Shown one piece after another: positions 46,275 to 55,382 of a stretch of DNA of 64,000 bases; positions within the stretch are counted from its first letter, which is position 1, and each line of letters opens with the position of its first letter. This DNA is from Aldehydirespirator sp965200005 (GTDB lineage Bacteria > Actinomycetota > Acidimicrobiia > Acidimicrobiales > Aldehydirespiratoraceae), in the NCBI GenBank assembly GCA_965200005.1, contig OZ241331.1:1674001-1738000 (forward strand), written 5' to 3'. A program made the position numbers and the translations under genes. The notes under the pieces were generated by a model. That model saw nothing but the letters and a program-made list of their open reading frames with translations. It had not been told where the DNA came from and did not search any database.

Positions 46275-48041
46275 GTGACCCGTATGACCCCCAGCGAGGC
46301 GTTCGTGGAGACAATGGTCGCTCACGGCGTTGACACCATCTTCGGCATTATGGGCAGCGCCTTCATGGACGCCATGGACATCTTCGAGCCTGCGGGGATC
46401 GAGCTGGTGCCGGTTGTCCATGAGCAGGGTGCAGCCCATATGGCCGATGGGTTCAGCCGAGTCTCGGGCCGCCACGGTGTGGTCATCGGCCAGAACGGCC
46501 CGGGCATCTCTAACTGCGTGACCGCGATCGCTGCTGCGTTTTGGGCACACAGTCCCGTAGTGATTGTCACCCCCGAGGCGGGCACGATCGGGATGGGTCT
46601 TGGTGGCTTTCAGGAAGCCAACCAGTTGCCCATGTTTGAGGAGTTCACCAAGTATCAGGGTCACATCAACAACGAACACCGGATGGCCGAGTTGACTGCC
46701 CGCTGCTTCGATCGGGCGCTCTCGGAGATGGGCCCGACGCAATTGAACATTCCTAGGGATCGCTTCTACGGCAACATTGATGTGGAGATCCCGACCCCAC
46801 AACTTCTGGATCGTGGCCCCGGTGGTGAGCGCACCCTCTCAGCCGCTGCGGAGTTGCTGGCCTCGGCACGCAATCCCGTGATGATCTCCGGTGGCGGTGT
46901 GGTTATGGGAGACGCCGTTGCCGAGGCGGTCGCTCTCGCTGAGCGCCTGGGGTGTCCGGTGGTGAACAGTTACCTTCACAACGACTCGTTCCCGGCATCG
47001 CACCGGCTGTGGTGCGGCCCGCTCGGGTATCAGGGATCTAAAGCAGCAATGCGGTTGATCTCTAGGGCTGATGTCGTGCTTGCGCTAGGCACACGCCTTG
47101 GGCCCTTCGGCACGCTGCCTCAACATGGCCTTGACTACTGGCCAGCAGACGCCAAAGTCATCCAGGTGGACGCCGACTCCAAGATGCTGGGTCTGGTCAA
47201 ACGCATCGATATTGGCATATGCGGCGATGCGGGTGCGGCGGCAGCCGATCTGTCGAACCGTCTCGGGCAACTTGACGTTGCTTGTGATGCCACCCGTGGC
47301 GCTCGAGCACGCGAGATAGTTACCGAGAAGGGTCTCTGGGAAGCAGAACTTGACGACTGGACAGAAGAGACCGACGACTTCAGCATCGACATGATCAAGC
47401 AGGCCGCGGCTGAGCCTGATGACTGGATGCATCCCCGCCAGGTGCTGCGAGAACTTGAGCGAGCGATGCCGGCTCGGGTGATGGTGTCGACCGATATTGG
47501 CAACATCAACTCGGTGGCGAATAGCTACCTGCGATTCGAAGAGCCACGGTCGTTCTTTGCTGCAATGAGTTGGGGCAACTGCGGTTACGCGTTGCCGACG
47601 ATCATTGGGGCCAAGAAGGCTGCGCCGGATCGCCCGGCCGTTGCCTACGCAGGTGATGGTGCCTGGGCGATGAGCATGGTCGAGGTAATGACCGCCGTGC
47701 GTCACAACATCCCTGTTACCGCCGTGGTGTTCCACAATCGCCAGTGGGGTGCCGAGAAGAAGAACCAGGTCGACTTCTATGGACGCCGTTTCGTGGCGGG
47801 GGAGCTTGACGGCGGCGAGAACTGGTCGGAGATTGCCCGTGCCATGGGTGCCGACGGCGTAAGGGTCAACCAACTTGAGGATGTGGGGCCGGCTCTCAAC
47901 TCAGCAATTGATGCACAGATGAACGACGGTCGCACAACCGTGATCGAAGCAATGTGTACCAAAGAACTAGGCGACCCTTTCCGCAAAGACGCCCTAAGCC
48001 GCCCAGTCCGCTACCTAGACAAATACCGCGACTTCACCTAA
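46275..48041 (+). CDS. xsc: Sulfoacetaldehyde acetyltransferase
   Basis: A 588-residue thiamine-diphosphate enzyme. It turns sulfoacetaldehyde and phosphate into acetyl phosphate and sulfite, the desulfonation step of taurine and related sulfonate breakdown. The N-terminal FGIMGSAFMDAMDIF, IAQNGPGIS-like GQNGPGISN, GGFQEANQLPMFE and PTQLNIPRDRF match Xsc rather than acetolactate synthase. The ThDP motif GDGAWAMSMVE...N is at about residues 460-490. GGAGG stands seven bases before the GTG start. It is a single gene ended by a strong hairpin; no phosphate acetyltransferase or taurine transporter is adjacent. Confidence 0.9.
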   Translation: MTRMTPSEAFVETMVAHGVDTIFGIMGSAFMDAMDIFEPAGIELVPVVHEQGAAHMADGFSRVSGRHGVVIGQNGPGISNCVTAIAAAFWAHSPVVIVTPEAGTIGMGLGGFQEANQLPMFEEFTKYQGHINNEHRMAELTARCFDRALSEMGPTQLNIPRDRFYGNIDVEIPTPQLLDRGPGGERTLSAAAELLASARNPVMISGGGVVMGDAVAEAVALAERLGCPVVNSYLHNDSFPASHRLWCGPLGYQGSKAAMRLISRADVVLALGTRLGPFGTLPQHGLDYWPADAKVIQVDADSKMLGLVKRIDIGICGDAGAAAADLSNRLGQLDVACDATRGARAREIVTEKGLWEAELDDWTEETDDFSIDMIKQAAAEPDDWMHPRQVLRELERAMPARVMVSTDIGNINSVANSYLRFEEPRSFFAAMSWGNCGYALPTIIGAKKAAPDRPAVAYAGDGAWAMSMVEVMTAVRHNIPVTAVVFHNRQWGAEKKNQVDFYGRRFVAGELDGGENWSEIARAMGADGVRVNQLEDVGPALNSAIDAQMNDGRTTVIEAMCTKELGDPFRKDALSRPVRYLDKYRDFT

Positions 48042-48046
48042 TCCCC

Positions 48047-48070
48047 GTCACCGGCCGACGAGCCGGTGAC
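48047..48070 (+). terminator. Rho-independent-like terminator after xsc
   Basis: GTCACCGGC and GCCGGTGAC form a perfect nine-pair stem around CGACGA, six bases after the xsc stop, followed by CTTCTCATT. Confidence 0.75.
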
Positions 48071-48137
48071 CTTCTCATTACCTATTGATACGTGATGGGA
48101 CACAACCATACGACGTAGCGTCTGATCCTCACAGCGG

Positions 48138-48186
48138 TGGCCGAAACTTGGCCGTCGATGGCCGTTTGTTGGCCGCGTTTTGGCCG
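48138..48186. promoter_or_regulatory. Five helically phased TGGCCG repeats
   Basis: TGGCCG begins at 48138, 48149, 48159, 48170 and 48181, spacings of 11, 10, 11 and 11 bp, so all five lie on one face of the helix. They end 92 bp before the S1 protease start. This is the pattern of a regulator that binds direct repeats cooperatively, as OmpR/PhoP-type response regulators do. Confidence 0.6.
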
Positions 48187-48278
48187 CCTTTGTGCGACTC
48201 CTGCCCTACTGAAACTGCTATCACTTAATTTGAGCACGGCAAGGAGCGGCCCTCACCACAACCAGCGAGGAACACAAC

Positions 48279-49637
48279 GTGTCGAATTCTCAACATTCGC
48301 ACCAACGTCCAGTCAAGCCAATTGCCTGGCAAAACATCGTCGGAGTGGCTCTACTCATCGTTGCGCTGCTGTCTGCTAGCACGACAGTCGTGGCGCAGTC
48401 CAACGCCAGTTTGGTCGTCGCGAATGACAGCATCGCTTCACTCGGTGTTGTCGAAGTCACGACATATGCTGCCGAGCACTCCGTGACGAAGGGCGAGGCG
48501 CAGCGTCGTCTAGCACGGATTCGCGACCTGCAAGAAGTGCTCGAGACTTTGCGAGAGCTAGAGAGTGAGCGACTCGCTGGGTGGGGCATCGACCACGAAA
48601 GCGAGTTCGGCGCATGGATCTGGCTCACGGGGGACGAGGCACCAGGCGCTGCGGCTATCGCGTTGGCGAGCGCCCATGATGATGTAGCCACAAGGACGGG
48701 CGCTACACACAGCTACAAAGAACTGCTCGCAGCGCAGGAGTCATTCGGTGAAGGCCCTCCGCAGCTTGAAGCCCTCATCACGTTCACCGGCCTAGACATG
48801 CGAGCCAACGGCATGTACGTCGGAGTCGACCCAACCCTAAACGCCGAACTGTCAACCCCGCTCCCAGGTATCAACCATCTCCCGGCAGAGGAGGCGCGAA
48901 TGGCCGCCAAAGCTCTCGCGACCACTCAACTGGCAAACCACATTGACGTGCGTTTTGAAGTTGTTGATGGCAGTGGTGTCAGCGAAGACGCCGCGTTTGA
49001 CGGCGGCGACCGCATGACGACTTGCACTGCTGGGTTTGCAGCAAATCGGAATTCGAGTGACTGGTACGGACTGATTACGGCCGGTCACTGCGAAGGCATT
49101 CAGCGTGTGAACGGAGTGGATCTTCTGTTTGTGAACGGATTTGCAAGCCGCCGGGCAGATGCAGAGTTTCATCGTATTCCATCGGGTGCGTCACATCAAC
49201 TCCGAGACGACTACATTTGCGCAACGGGTCACGGTGCAACGACATGCGATGTCACCGGCACGACTAATCGATCAAGCATGCTGAACGATTGGGTGTGTCA
49301 CTATGGCATGAACAGCGGTGTCTCCTGCGGTGACGTGACAGACATTACATTTCGTCCAACCGACCCTGAGAGCTGCAAGAGTTCGACTGGTCAACTCGTT
49401 ACGTGTCACAAGAAGTTTGTTAAAGTTATCGGATCACAGCTCCAAGCTTGCGACGGTGACAGCGGTGGACCTTGGTTCTCATCAGGCATAGCGTATGGGA
49501 TACATAAGGGTGGCTCGACATCTGACGCTGACGACTGCAGTATCACTATAGATTATGCATACTTCTCTGCCATAGATGAAGTGCAATCCTTTCTCTCGCT
49601 TACTGTTCTTAAGGATGGAAACGTAATCATCGACTGA
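48279..49637 (+). CDS. Secreted S1 (chymotrypsin-like) protease with propeptide
   Basis: A 452-residue preproprotein. A signal helix (VGVALLIVALLSASTTVVA, about residues 25-44) is followed by a propeptide (about 50-240) with the pattern EVTTYAAEHSV...GWGIDHESEFG. The protease domain (about 245-452) has His in LITAGHCEG (about 269) and Ser in CDGDSGGPW (about 395), with cysteines suited to disulfides. The long N-terminal pro-region recalls streptogrisin or alpha-lytic protease, where it folds and inhibits the enzyme. The GTG start has GAGG ten bases upstream. The promoter region holds phased TGGCCG repeats and a TGCTATCACT block shared with the propeptide-only gene at 50923. Confidence 0.88.
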   Translation: MSNSQHSHQRPVKPIAWQNIVGVALLIVALLSASTTVVAQSNASLVVANDSIASLGVVEVTTYAAEHSVTKGEAQRRLARIRDLQEVLETLRELESERLAGWGIDHESEFGAWIWLTGDEAPGAAAIALASAHDDVATRTGATHSYKELLAAQESFGEGPPQLEALITFTGLDMRANGMYVGVDPTLNAELSTPLPGINHLPAEEARMAAKALATTQLANHIDVRFEVVDGSGVSEDAAFDGGDRMTTCTAGFAANRNSSDWYGLITAGHCEGIQRVNGVDLLFVNGFASRRADAEFHRIPSGASHQLRDDYICATGHGATTCDVTGTTNRSSMLNDWVCHYGMNSGVSCGDVTDITFRPTDPESCKSSTGQLVTCHKKFVKVIGSQLQACDGDSGGPWFSSGIAYGIHKGGSTSDADDCSITIDYAYFSAIDEVQSFLSLTVLKDGNVIID

Positions 49638-49658
49638 GCAATAGAGACAAGGGTCTGG

Positions 49659-50222
49659 ATGGAACAGATGATAAAGCGTCGTGCCACAGGCATTTCGACC
49701 TGGCTAGCCTTGATTGGTTCGCTTAGCATCGGTTGTTCTGGTGTGTCTCCTGCTCCGATTAGAACTACGGATGAGACGGGGCATTTCATCAATGCTGAAG
49801 ATGGGTTGCCGTTCGAACATATGTGGCGGGGAGGTCAAGACGAAGGCCCTCATGCATCACTTGAAGGTAGGCTTGAGATCTCTGATCGATGTGTGTATGT
49901 ATATCAGAGCCATGGTGACGACTACGAGAGCAAGATCGTTGTGAGTATGCCGTGGATGGACACTCGGTACGATCCGAGTGTTCCCGCTATTGCAACGCGC
50001 TTCTATGTGTTGTCATCGTCGGGCAACAATGTGACTGGTGGTGGCGGGTACAACGATGCCTTTGACTTCTCGACCTCAGAGTGTTCTGGCGACTCTCTGT
50101 TCAGAGCGAGATCGTTGGGTCCAGTGTTTCACCGTGGTGGCCCCAGGGTACCCGAGTTATATGTGCAGTATCAGCGACGTTGGAACCCCACAGACCGCCG
50201 CCTCTTCCCGACACCGAGATAG
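49659..50222 (+). CDS. Small putative lipoprotein, tandem paralogue 1
   Basis: A 187-residue protein of unknown family. A basic start (MIKRR) and hydrophobic helix end in SIGCSG, a lipobox-like site, so it is probably a membrane-attached lipoprotein. The mature part is Tyr/Trp/Asp-rich and beta-like. It shares both ends with the next gene: PAPIRTTDETGHF after the Cys and YQRRWNPTDRRLFPTPR at the C-terminus, with a divergent middle. It begins 21 bp after the S1 protease stop and is probably co-transcribed with it. Confidence 0.72.
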   Translation: MEQMIKRRATGISTWLALIGSLSIGCSGVSPAPIRTTDETGHFINAEDGLPFEHMWRGGQDEGPHASLEGRLEISDRCVYVYQSHGDDYESKIVVSMPWMDTRYDPSVPAIATRFYVLSSSGNNVTGGGGYNDAFDFSTSECSGDSLFRARSLGPVFHRGGPRVPELYVQYQRRWNPTDRRLFPTPR

Positions 50223-50224
50223 AT

Positions 50225-50764
50225 ATGAACCGACTCCACAGTGTCCTTCACCTGGTTCTCATTGCGGCTTGCGTCTTGGGTTGTTCGGGTGTGTCTCCTG
50301 CTCCGATTAGGACTACGGATGAGACTGGGCACTTCATTGATGTTGAAGATAGATTGCCGTTCGATTATATGTGGCGGGGAGGTGAGGAGGATAAACTCAT
50401 GGCAGAACTTGAAGGCACACTTGAGATCTTGGAGCGGTGTGTGTACGTACACGTGAGCGATATGGACTTTGAGGAGAAGGTTCTTGTAAGTCTCCCGTGG
50501 CTGGATACTCGGTATGATCCGAATGTTCCGGCAATTGCGACGCATTTCTATGAATTGTCAATAACCGGTGATCCTGTGTTTGGTATAGGTGGATACAGTT
50601 ACCCCGACATGACCACAACGGTTTGTCATGGTGATGTTCTGTTTGAGGCGAACACGTTTGGTCCATCATTCCGTTGGGGTGGTACCACAGTACCCGAGTT
50701 GTACGAGCAGTATCAGCGGCGTTGGAACCCTACAGACCGTCGTCTCTTCCCGACACCACGGTAG
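50225..50764 (+). CDS. Small putative lipoprotein, tandem paralogue 2
   Basis: A 179-residue paralogue of the previous gene. The ATG at 50225 follows the previous stop by two bases; an upstream extension to 50081 overlaps that gene in another frame and is rejected. The signal peptide HLVLIAACVLGCSG has a good lipobox (VLGC). The mature protein keeps PAPIRTTDETGHF, the WRGG segment, DTRYDPNVPAIATHFY and the C-terminal RRWNPTDRRLFPTPR. Function unknown. A tandem duplication is the simplest origin. Confidence 0.78.
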   Translation: MNRLHSVLHLVLIAACVLGCSGVSPAPIRTTDETGHFIDVEDRLPFDYMWRGGEEDKLMAELEGTLEILERCVYVHVSDMDFEEKVLVSLPWLDTRYDPNVPAIATHFYELSITGDPVFGIGGYSYPDMTTTVCHGDVLFEANTFGPSFRWGGTTVPELYEQYQRRWNPTDRRLFPTPR

Positions 50765-50769
50765 GTCAT

Positions 50770-50803
50770 CAGGTCTGCTGTGATCAGATTTGGCAGACAC
50801 CTG
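50770..50803 (+). terminator. Imperfect hairpin after the lipoprotein pair
   Basis: CAGGTCTGC can pair with GCAGACACCTG apart from a two-base bulge, five bases after the second lipoprotein stop. It may end the protease-lipoprotein transcript. Confidence 0.4.
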
Positions 50804-50922
50804 ACAGAATTGTGGCAGGGTTTCACTAGGTTTCAATATTTTTGTTGCTCCTTGGATTGCTATCACTGATGTAGCGAAAAGCAAGGTGCCGTTCGCTACG
50901 GCAACAGCAATGGAGTAACGAC

Positions 50923-51750
50923 ATGTCGAACCTCACGAATTCGTTCACAGATCAACTCAAAGTGGGTGCGCTCTGCAGGTCCGTTGCGGTGGCGTGCTTA
51001 ATGGCGGCGCTGTCTTCGGCGTGTGCTTCTGACAAGGTGGAAACCACCACGAAGCTAGATTCTGCTGGCATCAGTAACGCCGAGTCGGAGGACGTAACCA
51101 CCGTCCGGTCGGATGACGTACGCGTCGTACTTTCGGACGGAGTAGCCGGTGACTTGGCAGGCGTGGATGAGGACGAGCTCGTGGTTCAGCCAGGGGGAAT
51201 TGAGGTCACGTCATACGCAGCCGAGTACTCGGTGTCGAGCACTGAAGCGCGGCGTCGACTGGACCGGATGCGTGAGATACAGAACATCCTTGCCGACTTG
51301 CGGGAATTTGAGAGCGAACGCCTCGCCGGTTGGGGAATAGATCATGAAGGCGACTTCGGGGGCTGGATCTGGCTGACGGGAGATGAGCCAGCAGGTACTG
51401 AGGCCACCGCAGTCGCGAATGCCTACGCGGACATCGGTATCAGAACCGGCGCGACACACAGCCTTGAGGAACTAATGGCAGCCCAGCGTAGGTTTGGTGC
51501 CGGCCCTCCGGAACTTAGCGCCATCGTGACATTCACAAGTCTTAACTTTCGAGCAAATGGCATGGAAATTGGGATCGACCCGGGTCTGAATAACAACCTG
51601 CCGACCCCATTGCCAGGTATCAGCGACCTCCCGCAGGAAGAAGGGTTACAAGCTGCTATTGCTGCTGTCACCGAGCAATTGGTTGATCGCATCAACGTGC
51701 GCTTCAAGATCGTCGACGGCAGTGGCATTGGCCATGACGCTGAGGAGTGA
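50923..51750 (+). CDS. Stand-alone protease propeptide homologue, putative lipoprotein
   Basis: A 275-residue secreted protein. A signal helix ends in LSSACAS, a lipobox-like site. Residues about 75-275 align along their whole length with the propeptide of the S1 protease at 48279 (EVTSYAAEYSV, ESERLAGWGIDHEGDFG, GATHSLEELMAAQ, NLPTPLPGISDLP, IVDGSG), but the chain stops exactly where the protease domain would begin. No protease remnant follows in any frame that I can see. Propeptides of related proteases are tight inhibitors and folding helpers, so a surface-bound inhibitor or chaperone is an inference. GGAG stands eight bases before the ATG. Confidence 0.78.
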   Translation: MSNLTNSFTDQLKVGALCRSVAVACLMAALSSACASDKVETTTKLDSAGISNAESEDVTTVRSDDVRVVLSDGVAGDLAGVDEDELVVQPGGIEVTSYAAEYSVSSTEARRRLDRMREIQNILADLREFESERLAGWGIDHEGDFGGWIWLTGDEPAGTEATAVANAYADIGIRTGATHSLEELMAAQRRFGAGPPELSAIVTFTSLNFRANGMEIGIDPGLNNNLPTPLPGISDLPQEEGLQAAIAAVTEQLVDRINVRFKIVDGSGIGHDAEE

Positions 51751-51875
51751 CGCAGGCTGCGAACTGGAGTCAGGACATCAAGACAGCGAGAACTAGCATT
51801 GGCGGTTATGTCTTGTGATGGGTGTCCCAACTGCTTTGAGTTCTGGCACGAACTAAGTGTGCTGGGTGAACTGCG

Positions 51876-52598
51876 GTGAGTCCGTCCGACAATCCAGTGC
51901 GGAGGGCCCTTGTTACGGGCGCTGGCTCGGGTATTGGGGCTGCTTGTGTTGACCGGCTGCTAGCGGAGGGGTGCCGGGTCACCGCGGTTGATCTTCACGC
52001 TGGTGACATGGCTGCACGTGTCGGAGAGCTCGATGCGATCTGTGAGGTTGACGTGACCGACGCGGCGGCCGTCCGGGCAATCGACGGCATCACAGAGATG
52101 GACATCGTGGTGCAATCTGCTGGCATTGTGGGCCCGAACATGCCGTTGCTCGATACGCCGCTTGCCGATTGGGAACAGACACTCAAAGTCAATGTCACAG
52201 GCATCTTCAATGTGATGCAGGCAACGCTCGGCGGGATGGTTGAGCGAGGCTGGGGACGGGTTGTCAACATCGCCAGCATTGCCGGCAAGGAAGGAAACCC
52301 GAACCTGAGCGCCTACTCAGCCAGCAAGGGTGCCGTGATCGCGTTGACTAAGTCGGTCGCCAAGGAACTTGCTACCACCGGGGTGATTGTCAACTCGATC
52401 GCACCAGCCGTGATCGCAACGCCCATGAACCTGGCAACCGCTCCGCACGTGCTCGAATACATGCTGTCGAAGGTGCCGATGGGTCGCCTTGGGCTGCCCG
52501 AAGAAGTGGCTGCACTCGTGGCGTGGCTGTGCTCAGAGAATTGCTCGTTCAGCACCGGAGCTTGCTATGACCTCTCAGGCGGACGAGCCACCTACTGA
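51876..52598 (+). CDS. Short-chain dehydrogenase/reductase
   Basis: A 240-residue classical SDR. The cofactor motif is TGAGSGIG (residues about 12-19), with VDVTDA after the second Asp, suggesting NAD(H) through Asp37 (AVDLHAGD). The catalytic Ser is in NIASIAG and YSASK supplies Tyr and Lys. The expected role is NAD-dependent oxidation or reduction of a secondary alcohol or ketone; FabG-like or sugar dehydrogenase activity is possible. The GTG start follows a GGTGA. The epimerase gene begins 46 bp later. Confidence 0.9.
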   Translation: MSPSDNPVRRALVTGAGSGIGAACVDRLLAEGCRVTAVDLHAGDMAARVGELDAICEVDVTDAAAVRAIDGITEMDIVVQSAGIVGPNMPLLDTPLADWEQTLKVNVTGIFNVMQATLGGMVERGWGRVVNIASIAGKEGNPNLSAYSASKGAVIALTKSVAKELATTGVIVNSIAPAVIATPMNLATAPHVLEYMLSKVPMGRLGLPEEVAALVAWLCSENCSFSTGACYDLSGGRATY

Positions 52599-52643
52599 GC
52601 ACAGCCTGGGGTCTACGAGTGAGTCGGTGGGTGAGTACAGCTA

Positions 52644-53573
52644 ATGGCTGAGAGGTTCCTTGTAACGGGCGCGGATGGTTGCATCGGAGCCTGGGTAGTT
52701 CGCCTGCTGCTTGACGAGGGGGCCGCGGTCACCGCATTCGACCTTGGCATCAACGACGACCGCCACATGTTGGTCTCACAAGGGCGCTCGCTCAACTTTG
52801 ATCGTGTGGTCGGCGACATCACCGATTTGGATGCTGTCAACCAAGCGTTAGCAGGTGTTGATCGGGTAATCCACCTTGCGGCCCTGCAAGTGCCGTTCTG
52901 TAAGGCCGATCCCAGCGGCGGTGCAGCAGTGAACGTCGTGGGCACGGTCAATATCTTTGAGGCTGCGGCCGATCGTGGCGTCAACCCGGTTGCGTACGCC
53001 TCCAGTGTTGCCGTTTACGGTGCTGCGGACGACTATCCCGAACCGGTGCTGACACCCCGAGCCGCTCTCAAACCTTCAACGCTTTATGGCGCGTACAAGG
53101 TTGCGAATGAACAGAGCGCGGGTGTGTATGCAGCCGATCGCTCGCTGTCGACTGTCGGGTTGCGCCCGCACACGGTGTATGGCCCAGGCCGGGATCAGGG
53201 CTTGACGTCACAACCTACGGCTGCGATCTATAGCGCCGCTCGGGCCGAACCGTACCGAGTCGACTACAGGGGCGTTCTTGACTTCCAGTACGCGCCTGAT
53301 GTGGCCCGGATGTTCATAATGGCAGCACGATCTGAGTTCAACGAGCCGACAGCAGCCGTTGCAAACCTGCGTGGCCACGTTGTGTCAGTAAGTGACTTCC
53401 TGCAGAGAGCTCGTGACGTAACCGGATTCGATGACCTGTCGTGTGGCACAGATGAGTTGCCGTTTCCCTATTGCGCTTCCACCGAGGGGCTTGCTGAACT
53501 GGTTGGAGAAGTCACTCCAACACCACTTGACGAAGCAATAGCAGAGACGTATCAGATTGTGAAAGCAGCCTGA
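52644..53573 (+). CDS. NAD-dependent epimerase/dehydratase family protein
   Basis: A 309-residue extended SDR. GADGCIGAWVVRLLL is the nucleotide-binding loop (GxxGxxG), AFDLG the following acidic residue, YASSVAVYG the Ser/Thr region, and YGAYK the catalytic Tyr-Lys. Enzymes of this family act on sugar nucleotides or on small hydroxy acids; the substrate is unclear. It follows the SDR gene on the same strand and may belong to the same pathway. Confidence 0.88.
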   Translation: MAERFLVTGADGCIGAWVVRLLLDEGAAVTAFDLGINDDRHMLVSQGRSLNFDRVVGDITDLDAVNQALAGVDRVIHLAALQVPFCKADPSGGAAVNVVGTVNIFEAAADRGVNPVAYASSVAVYGAADDYPEPVLTPRAALKPSTLYGAYKVANEQSAGVYAADRSLSTVGLRPHTVYGPGRDQGLTSQPTAAIYSAARAEPYRVDYRGVLDFQYAPDVARMFIMAARSEFNEPTAAVANLRGHVVSVSDFLQRARDVTGFDDLSCGTDELPFPYCASTEGLAELVGEVTPTPLDEAIAETYQIVKAA

Positions 53574-53653
53574 CCTCCCGTCGTCGATGCCCCAAAGCAG
53601 CCATTAGCTAACGGCATCTACCCCAAGCTGAACTGCAACCACGAGTTGGGGGT

Positions 53654-55183
53654 TCAGGATGCGGGGTTCAAGCGACTTCGAAGGGCCACGTCAACCACGT
53701 CCTGGTGATTGCGCACGTAGTGGTTAGCAACATCGTTGACCGGCTCGTGGTCCCAGGAGCGCAGACCTTCGGTGTAGCGCGTTGCCTGGTACACGGCGAG
53801 ACGGTCACGTTGTGATGCCAATACCTGCTCTCGAATAGCTTCACTGTCCCAACGCGCTGAGACTTCGGCTGTGAAGCCCGCAGTTATGTCGGTGTAGCCC
53901 TCAACCGCCGCAAGGTTGGTTCGCTCAAGCGGGTCAGCAGTCACGTCATACAGCAACGGATTATCGGTGTCACACCAGATGAACTTGAGGTTGTCACGCC
54001 TGATCATGAACATCGGATGCGACGTCATCTCGGCCATGTATTCACCTGTGGTCTCTGAAACCGTGTCTTCTCCGCCGGTTACAAGATTCCAGAGGCTGCG
54101 GCCTTCTAGTTGAGCCAAGGATGCCGTGGTGTTACGCCAATGGTCGCCATCTGTCGCCACATCCAACAGAGTCGGCAACAGATCAAGGTGCGACGCCACA
54201 CTGTCCACAGTGCGGTGAGCGACTCCTGGTCCGGCCATTACAAATGGCACACGAGCCGATCGTTCAAAGAAACACATCTTGTACCAAAGTCTCCGATCAC
54301 CGAGCATATCACCGTGATCGCTTGTAAAGATGATAAGAGTCGAGTCATCAAGACCCGACTCACTTAGGGTCGCAATCAAGGTGCCTAACCAGCTGTCGAT
54401 GTAGCTCGTATTGGCATAATACCCATGGCGAGCATTGCATGTCTGCGCATCCGTAAACCCAACCGTGTCGGCTTGGATGCCAGAGCGGATCCGCAAACTG
54501 TGTGCATCAAGAGCCTCGACGTCAACGGGATCTGGCAAGTCAATTTCGTCATCTCGATAGAGGTTCCACCACTCGGGTCGTGCCACATATGGATCATGTG
54601 GATGAATGAACGACACGACTAGACAGAACGGGCGACTGTCGCCATCACGCGCCAGGTCGTGAATCTTGCGTCGAGCCGTGTACCCGACCTCTTCGTCGTA
54701 GTCAATCTGATGCGTTGTGACGGCAGGGCCAGCCTCAGACAACGGATCCATGTTGTGGTACCACTTGTCGATGCGACGTTGTGACTCGTCCCAGATGGGT
54801 GTCCAAGCAAAGTCAGCCGGGTAGATGTCGGTGGTCAGACGCTCTTCAAAGCCATGCATCTGATCGGGCCCGACAAAGTGCATCTTGCCGGTAAGGATCG
54901 TGCGATACCCAGCACTCTGCAGATAATGGGCAAAGGTCGGAACCGATGCCGGGAACTCCGAGGCGTTGTCCCACGCCCCGATTGCACTCACGGGACGCCC
55001 CGAAATCATCGCAAAGCGTGAAGGTGCGCACAGGGGCGAGTGGCAGTACATGGCGTCAAACCGCACCCCCCGCTCGGCCAGCCCATCAAGGTGGGGCGTC
55101 TTCACGACCCGGTGACCGTAAGTCGAGGTGAAGTGAGGCGCCAGTTGATCCGCCATCACCAGGACAATGTTTGGTCTAGCCAT
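53654..55183 (-). CDS. betC: Sulfatase, choline-sulfatase-like
   Basis: A 509-residue type I sulfatase. It opens with NIVLVMADQLAP, carries the formylglycine core SPLCAPSR near residue 50, TGKMHFVGPDQMHGFEERL, HPHDPY, and DHGDMLGDRRLWYK. The C-terminus (RSWDHEPVNDVANHYVRN) resembles the choline-sulfatase C-terminal domain, and the length is right. The expected reaction is choline-O-sulfate to choline and sulfate, providing sulfur and a betaine precursor. No betaine genes are adjacent, so the symbol is given with caution. No signal peptide is seen. Confidence 0.82.
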   Translation of the reverse strand: MARPNIVLVMADQLAPHFTSTYGHRVVKTPHLDGLAERGVRFDAMYCHSPLCAPSRFAMISGRPVSAIGAWDNASEFPASVPTFAHYLQSAGYRTILTGKMHFVGPDQMHGFEERLTTDIYPADFAWTPIWDESQRRIDKWYHNMDPLSEAGPAVTTHQIDYDEEVGYTARRKIHDLARDGDSRPFCLVVSFIHPHDPYVARPEWWNLYRDDEIDLPDPVDVEALDAHSLRIRSGIQADTVGFTDAQTCNARHGYYANTSYIDSWLGTLIATLSESGLDDSTLIIFTSDHGDMLGDRRLWYKMCFFERSARVPFVMAGPGVAHRTVDSVASHLDLLPTLLDVATDGDHWRNTTASLAQLEGRSLWNLVTGGEDTVSETTGEYMAEMTSHPMFMIRRDNLKFIWCDTDNPLLYDVTADPLERTNLAAVEGYTDITAGFTAEVSARWDSEAIREQVLASQRDRLAVYQATRYTEGLRSWDHEPVNDVANHYVRNHQDVVDVALRSRLNPAS

Positions 55184-55221
55184 GTCTTTGAGTAGATGTC
55201 ACGCGTGAGCGACCTGCGTCA

Positions 55222-55239
55222 GATGTCAACGATGTCAAC
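55222..55239. repeat. 9-bp perfect tandem duplication
   Basis: GATGTCAAC occurs twice in a row, 39 bp upstream of the sulfatase start on its 5' side, in the divergent promoter region. Confidence 0.8.
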
Positions 55240-55382
55240 ATGCCCGACTGCTACCAGCAATTCGGTCTGGCTGCAAGCATCACGAGCCCCGCTGTTGCTC
55301 GCGAACAGGATGGAGTGCGATCGAAACGACCCAAAGTAGGGGTTGAGCTTGGGTCTGGGCGTGGCAACCTTTTGAGGTGTCG

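Noticed and set aside
47085..47873. Long minus-strand frame (262 codons) opposite xsc
   Set aside because: It is the antisense shadow of a well-supported gene in high-GC DNA and has no family resemblance.
48138..48186. TGGCCG repeats as a CRISPR or mobile-element end
   Set aside because: Six-base units with 4-5 bp between them are far too short for CRISPR; the even phasing points to a binding array.
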